Assembly (NCBI RefSeq): GCF_021728295.1
Contig: NZ_JAKJXE010000012.1
Location: 62,001 to 126,000, forward strand
Source: Pseudomonas petrae
GTDB taxonomy: Bacteria > Pseudomonadota > Gammaproteobacteria > Pseudomonadales > Pseudomonadaceae
DNA length: 64,000 bases
Reading direction: 5' to 3'
Shown here: piece by piece, positions 61,981 through 64,000 of the stretch
Position numbering within the stretch: position 1 is the first letter of the stretch
How the letters are laid out: each line of letters begins with the position of its first letter
The notes under the pieces: model-generated
The model's database searches: none
The model's input: the letters and a program-made list of their open reading frames with translations, nothing else
Told to the model about the DNA's origin: nothing
Translations under genes and position numbers: made by a program

Positions 61981-63501
61981 ATGCGTTGGATCACCCGCCC
62001 CGGCTGGCCCGGTAACCTGCTGGCCATGGTGGCCGGCGCGTTGATTACCCTGGCCCTGGCACCGTTCGATATCTGGCCGCTGGCGATTGTGGCGCTGGTG
62101 GTTTTCTATCTCGGCCTGCGCGATCTCACGCCGCGTCAGGCTCTCTGGCGCGGCTGGTCCTACGGGTTTGGCCTGTTCGGCGGCGGCACCAGCTGGATTT
62201 ACGTCAGCATCCACACTTATGGCGAGGCGCCGGTGTGGCTGGCGGCATTCCTGATGGTGCTGTTCTGCGCGGCGGTGGCGTTTTTCTTCGCCCTGCCGGC
62301 TTGGATCTGGGCGCGCTGGATCCGTCGCAACGAAGCCCCGCTGGCCGACTCACTGGCCTTTGCCGCCTTGTGGTTCGGCCAGGAGATGTTTCGCGGCTGG
62401 TTCCTCACCGGCTTCCCCTGGCTCTATTCCGGCTACAGCCAATTGGACGGCCCCCTTAAAGGGCTCGCGCCACTGGGCGGCATGTGGCTGATCTCCTTTG
62501 TGCTCGCGCTAAGTGCTGCGTTGCTGTGCAATCTGCCCCGTTTACGGACGCGCGCGCCGAAGTTGGCGGCTGGCATTGTGTTGCTGCTGGCGCCGTGGGT
62601 TGCCGGGCTGGCGCTGAAAAATCACGCCTGGACCGAGCCTGCCGGTAAGCCGCTGAGCGTCGCGGCCATGCAGGGCAACGTCGAGCAGAGCATGAAGTGG
62701 GACCCAGCGGCGCTCAACGCGCAACTCGCGCTGTACCGGGACATGACTTTCACCTCGAAAAAAGCGGACCTGATCATCTGGCCGGAAACGGCGGTGCCGG
62801 TGCTCAAGGAGTCGGTTGAAGGTTACCTGTCGGTGATGGGCAAGTTTGCTGCCGAGCGCGATTCGGCGCTGATCACCGGTGTGCCGCTGCGTGAAAAAGG
62901 CACCCATGGTGAATACCGTTACTACAACGCCATTACCGTGACGGGCGAAGGCGACGGCACTTACCTGAAGCAGAAGCTGGTGCCGTTTGGTGAGTACGTG
63001 CCGTTGCAGGACCTGCTGCGTGGGCTGATTACATTCTTTAACCTGCCGATGTCCGATTTCGCGCGCGGGCCGTCCGGGCAAGCGCTGTTGCAGGCGAAGG
63101 GTTATGAGATTGCGCCGTTCATTTGTTATGAAGTGGTGTATCCGGAATTCGCCGCCGGGCTCGCCGCGCAAAGCGATTTGCTGCTGACGGTCAGCAATGA
63201 CACGTGGTTCGGCACCTCGATCGGCCCGCTGCAGCATTTGCAGATGGCGCAGATGCGCGCGCTGGAAGCCGGGCGCTGGATGATCCGCGCCACCAACAAC
63301 GGCGTCAGCGCGCTGATCGACCCGTTTGGCGAAATCACCACCACCGTGCCGCAATTCGAGCGCGCCGTGATGTACGGCGAAGTCACCCCGATGCAAAACC
63401 TCACGCCGTATCTGCACTGGCGCTCATGGCCGTTGATCGTGCTGTCGCTGCTACTGATCGGCTGGGCGTTCTTTGCGGGCAGGATGGCGAAGGCGGTGTG
63501 A
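61981..63501 (+). CDS. lnt: Lnt, apolipoprotein N-acyltransferase
   Basis: This 506-residue protein has six to seven TM helices in the first 200 residues and a periplasmic nitrilase domain. The catalytic triad is visible: Glu in LIIWPETAVP, Lys in LKQKLVPFGEYVP and Cys in PFICYEVVYPE. A last TM anchors the C-terminus. It adds the third acyl chain to lipoproteins in the inner membrane. It lies 26 bp after corC and is the last gene of the operon. Confidence 0.96.
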   Translation: MRWITRPGWPGNLLAMVAGALITLALAPFDIWPLAIVALVVFYLGLRDLTPRQALWRGWSYGFGLFGGGTSWIYVSIHTYGEAPVWLAAFLMVLFCAAVAFFFALPAWIWARWIRRNEAPLADSLAFAALWFGQEMFRGWFLTGFPWLYSGYSQLDGPLKGLAPLGGMWLISFVLALSAALLCNLPRLRTRAPKLAAGIVLLLAPWVAGLALKNHAWTEPAGKPLSVAAMQGNVEQSMKWDPAALNAQLALYRDMTFTSKKADLIIWPETAVPVLKESVEGYLSVMGKFAAERDSALITGVPLREKGTHGEYRYYNAITVTGEGDGTYLKQKLVPFGEYVPLQDLLRGLITFFNLPMSDFARGPSGQALLQAKGYEIAPFICYEVVYPEFAAGLAAQSDLLLTVSNDTWFGTSIGPLQHLQMAQMRALEAGRWMIRATNNGVSALIDPFGEITTTVPQFERAVMYGEVTPMQNLTPYLHWRSWPLIVLSLLLIGWAFFAGRMAKAV

Positions 63502-64000
63502 TAGCGGGACCACAGCCGGTCTCGCTGACTGCGGACGATCCGACAATTGGGCCGCACCAGCCTGACTGAATGTATGCAGTCTATTAGTGGGACCGGCTTC
63601 AGCCGGGAAGAGGCCCGCATGAACACCGTCAAATATGCGGTGTGACACCCGACGCCTTCCCGGCTAAAGCCGGTCCCACAATAAATCGCAGCCAGTCCCG
63701 CTGACTTAGTAAGGTCCCACCATTGGGCAGCACCAGCCTGACTAAATGCACACGGTCTATTAGTGGGACCGGCTTCAGCCGGGAAGAGGCCCGCATGAAC
63801 ACCGTCAAATATGCGGTGTGACACCCGACGCCTTCCCGGCTAAAGCCGGTCCCACAATAAATCACAGCCAGTCCCGCTGACTTAGTAAGGTCCCACCATT
63901 GGGCAGCACCAGCCTGACTAAATGCATGCGGTCTAGTTAGTGGGACCGGCTTCAGCCGGGAAGAGGCCCGCATGAACACCGTCAAATATGCGGTGTGACA
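63502..64000. repeat. Tandem array of REP pairs, 176-177 bp period
   Basis: REP pairs of the GTGGGACCGGCTTCAGCCGGGAAG type begin at 63587 (ends 63679), 63763 (ends 63855) and 63940 (cut by the window edge). Unlike scattered REPs, the linker (with TCCCGCTGACTTAGTAAGG and GGGCAGCACCAGCCTGACTA) is repeated too, so whole 176-177 bp units are tandem copies. A diverged linker copy precedes the first unit. No gene is seen. Confidence 0.92.

Overview
The window is a stretch of Pseudomonas chromosome (Gammaproteobacteria). The evidence is the LapD/LapG biofilm switch, the conserved housekeeping order miaB-ybeZ(phoH)-ybeY-corC-lnt, the thiD-thiE-hemL block, an AidB-like dehydrogenase, DUF1820 and DUF2788 genes, and many REP-type palindromes (GTAGGAGCGCGCTTGCCCGCGAA and GTAGGACCGGCTTTAGCCGGGAAG families). 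I cannot place it to species. No rRNA, tRNA or CRISPR array was seen.

Region 1 (1-7,601, mostly minus strand) holds a partial lipoprotein gene, the inner-membrane c-di-GMP receptor lapD, the periplasmic protease lapG, and a complete type I secretion system of the AprD/E/F (PrtD) type in the order ABC ATPase, HlyD adaptor, TolC channel. No giant adhesin, the expected LapG target, is present.

Region 2 (about 7,600-32,640) is an O-polysaccharide cluster, more AT-rich than its surroundings in its middle part. The plus-strand run contains a GT2 glycosyltransferase, rmlC, the ABC exporter wzm-wzt, and a 1,537-residue protein that joins a methyltransferase, a kinase-like domain, a coiled coil and two GT2 domains. 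It continues with a DUF2142 membrane protein, a small anchored protein, an FdtB/QdtB-type aminotransferase, a GtrB-like glycosyltransferase, a WxcM-like acetyltransferase/ketoisomerase fusion and a GtrA-like flippase. A radical SAM gene and two large GT-C-like membrane proteins follow, separated by gene-poor tracts with decayed sequence. A minus-strand operon rmlB-rmlD-rmlA-GT2-lipoprotein closes the cluster. Together these genes can make dTDP-L-rhamnose and a dTDP-3-acetamido-3,6-dideoxyhexose (Fuc3NAc or Qui3NAc). They could assemble a rhamnan-like chain, cap or size it, export it through Wzm/Wzt, and add side residues by a GtrA/GtrB/GT-C route.

Region 3 (32,832-53,213) is ordinary GC-rich core chromosome: rhlE, a YedA-type exporter, a DEDDh exonuclease, a NYN-domain protein, DUF2076, a YciC-type membrane protein, an endonuclease/phosphatase, hrpB, a lipoprotein, a cation-efflux protein, a glutamine-rich DUF6515-like protein, an Lrp regulator, DUF2788, rluE, amn, an AidB-like dehydrogenase and a 7TMR-DISM histidine kinase. 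REP pairs fill many of the gaps.

Region 4 (53,776-63,501) is thiD-thiE-hemL, a Sel1-repeat protein, DUF1820, miaB, and ybeZ-ybeY-corC-lnt. The window ends inside a tandem array of REP pairs with a 176-177 bp period.

The most interesting items are the 1,537-residue fusion with WbdD-like parts, the radical SAM enzyme with a SPASM-like cysteine pattern on the N-terminal side of its core, two small related proteins at opposite ends of the cluster, a small membrane-protein gene apparently broken at a T6 run, and an orphan minus-strand intrinsic terminator that may mark a small RNA.
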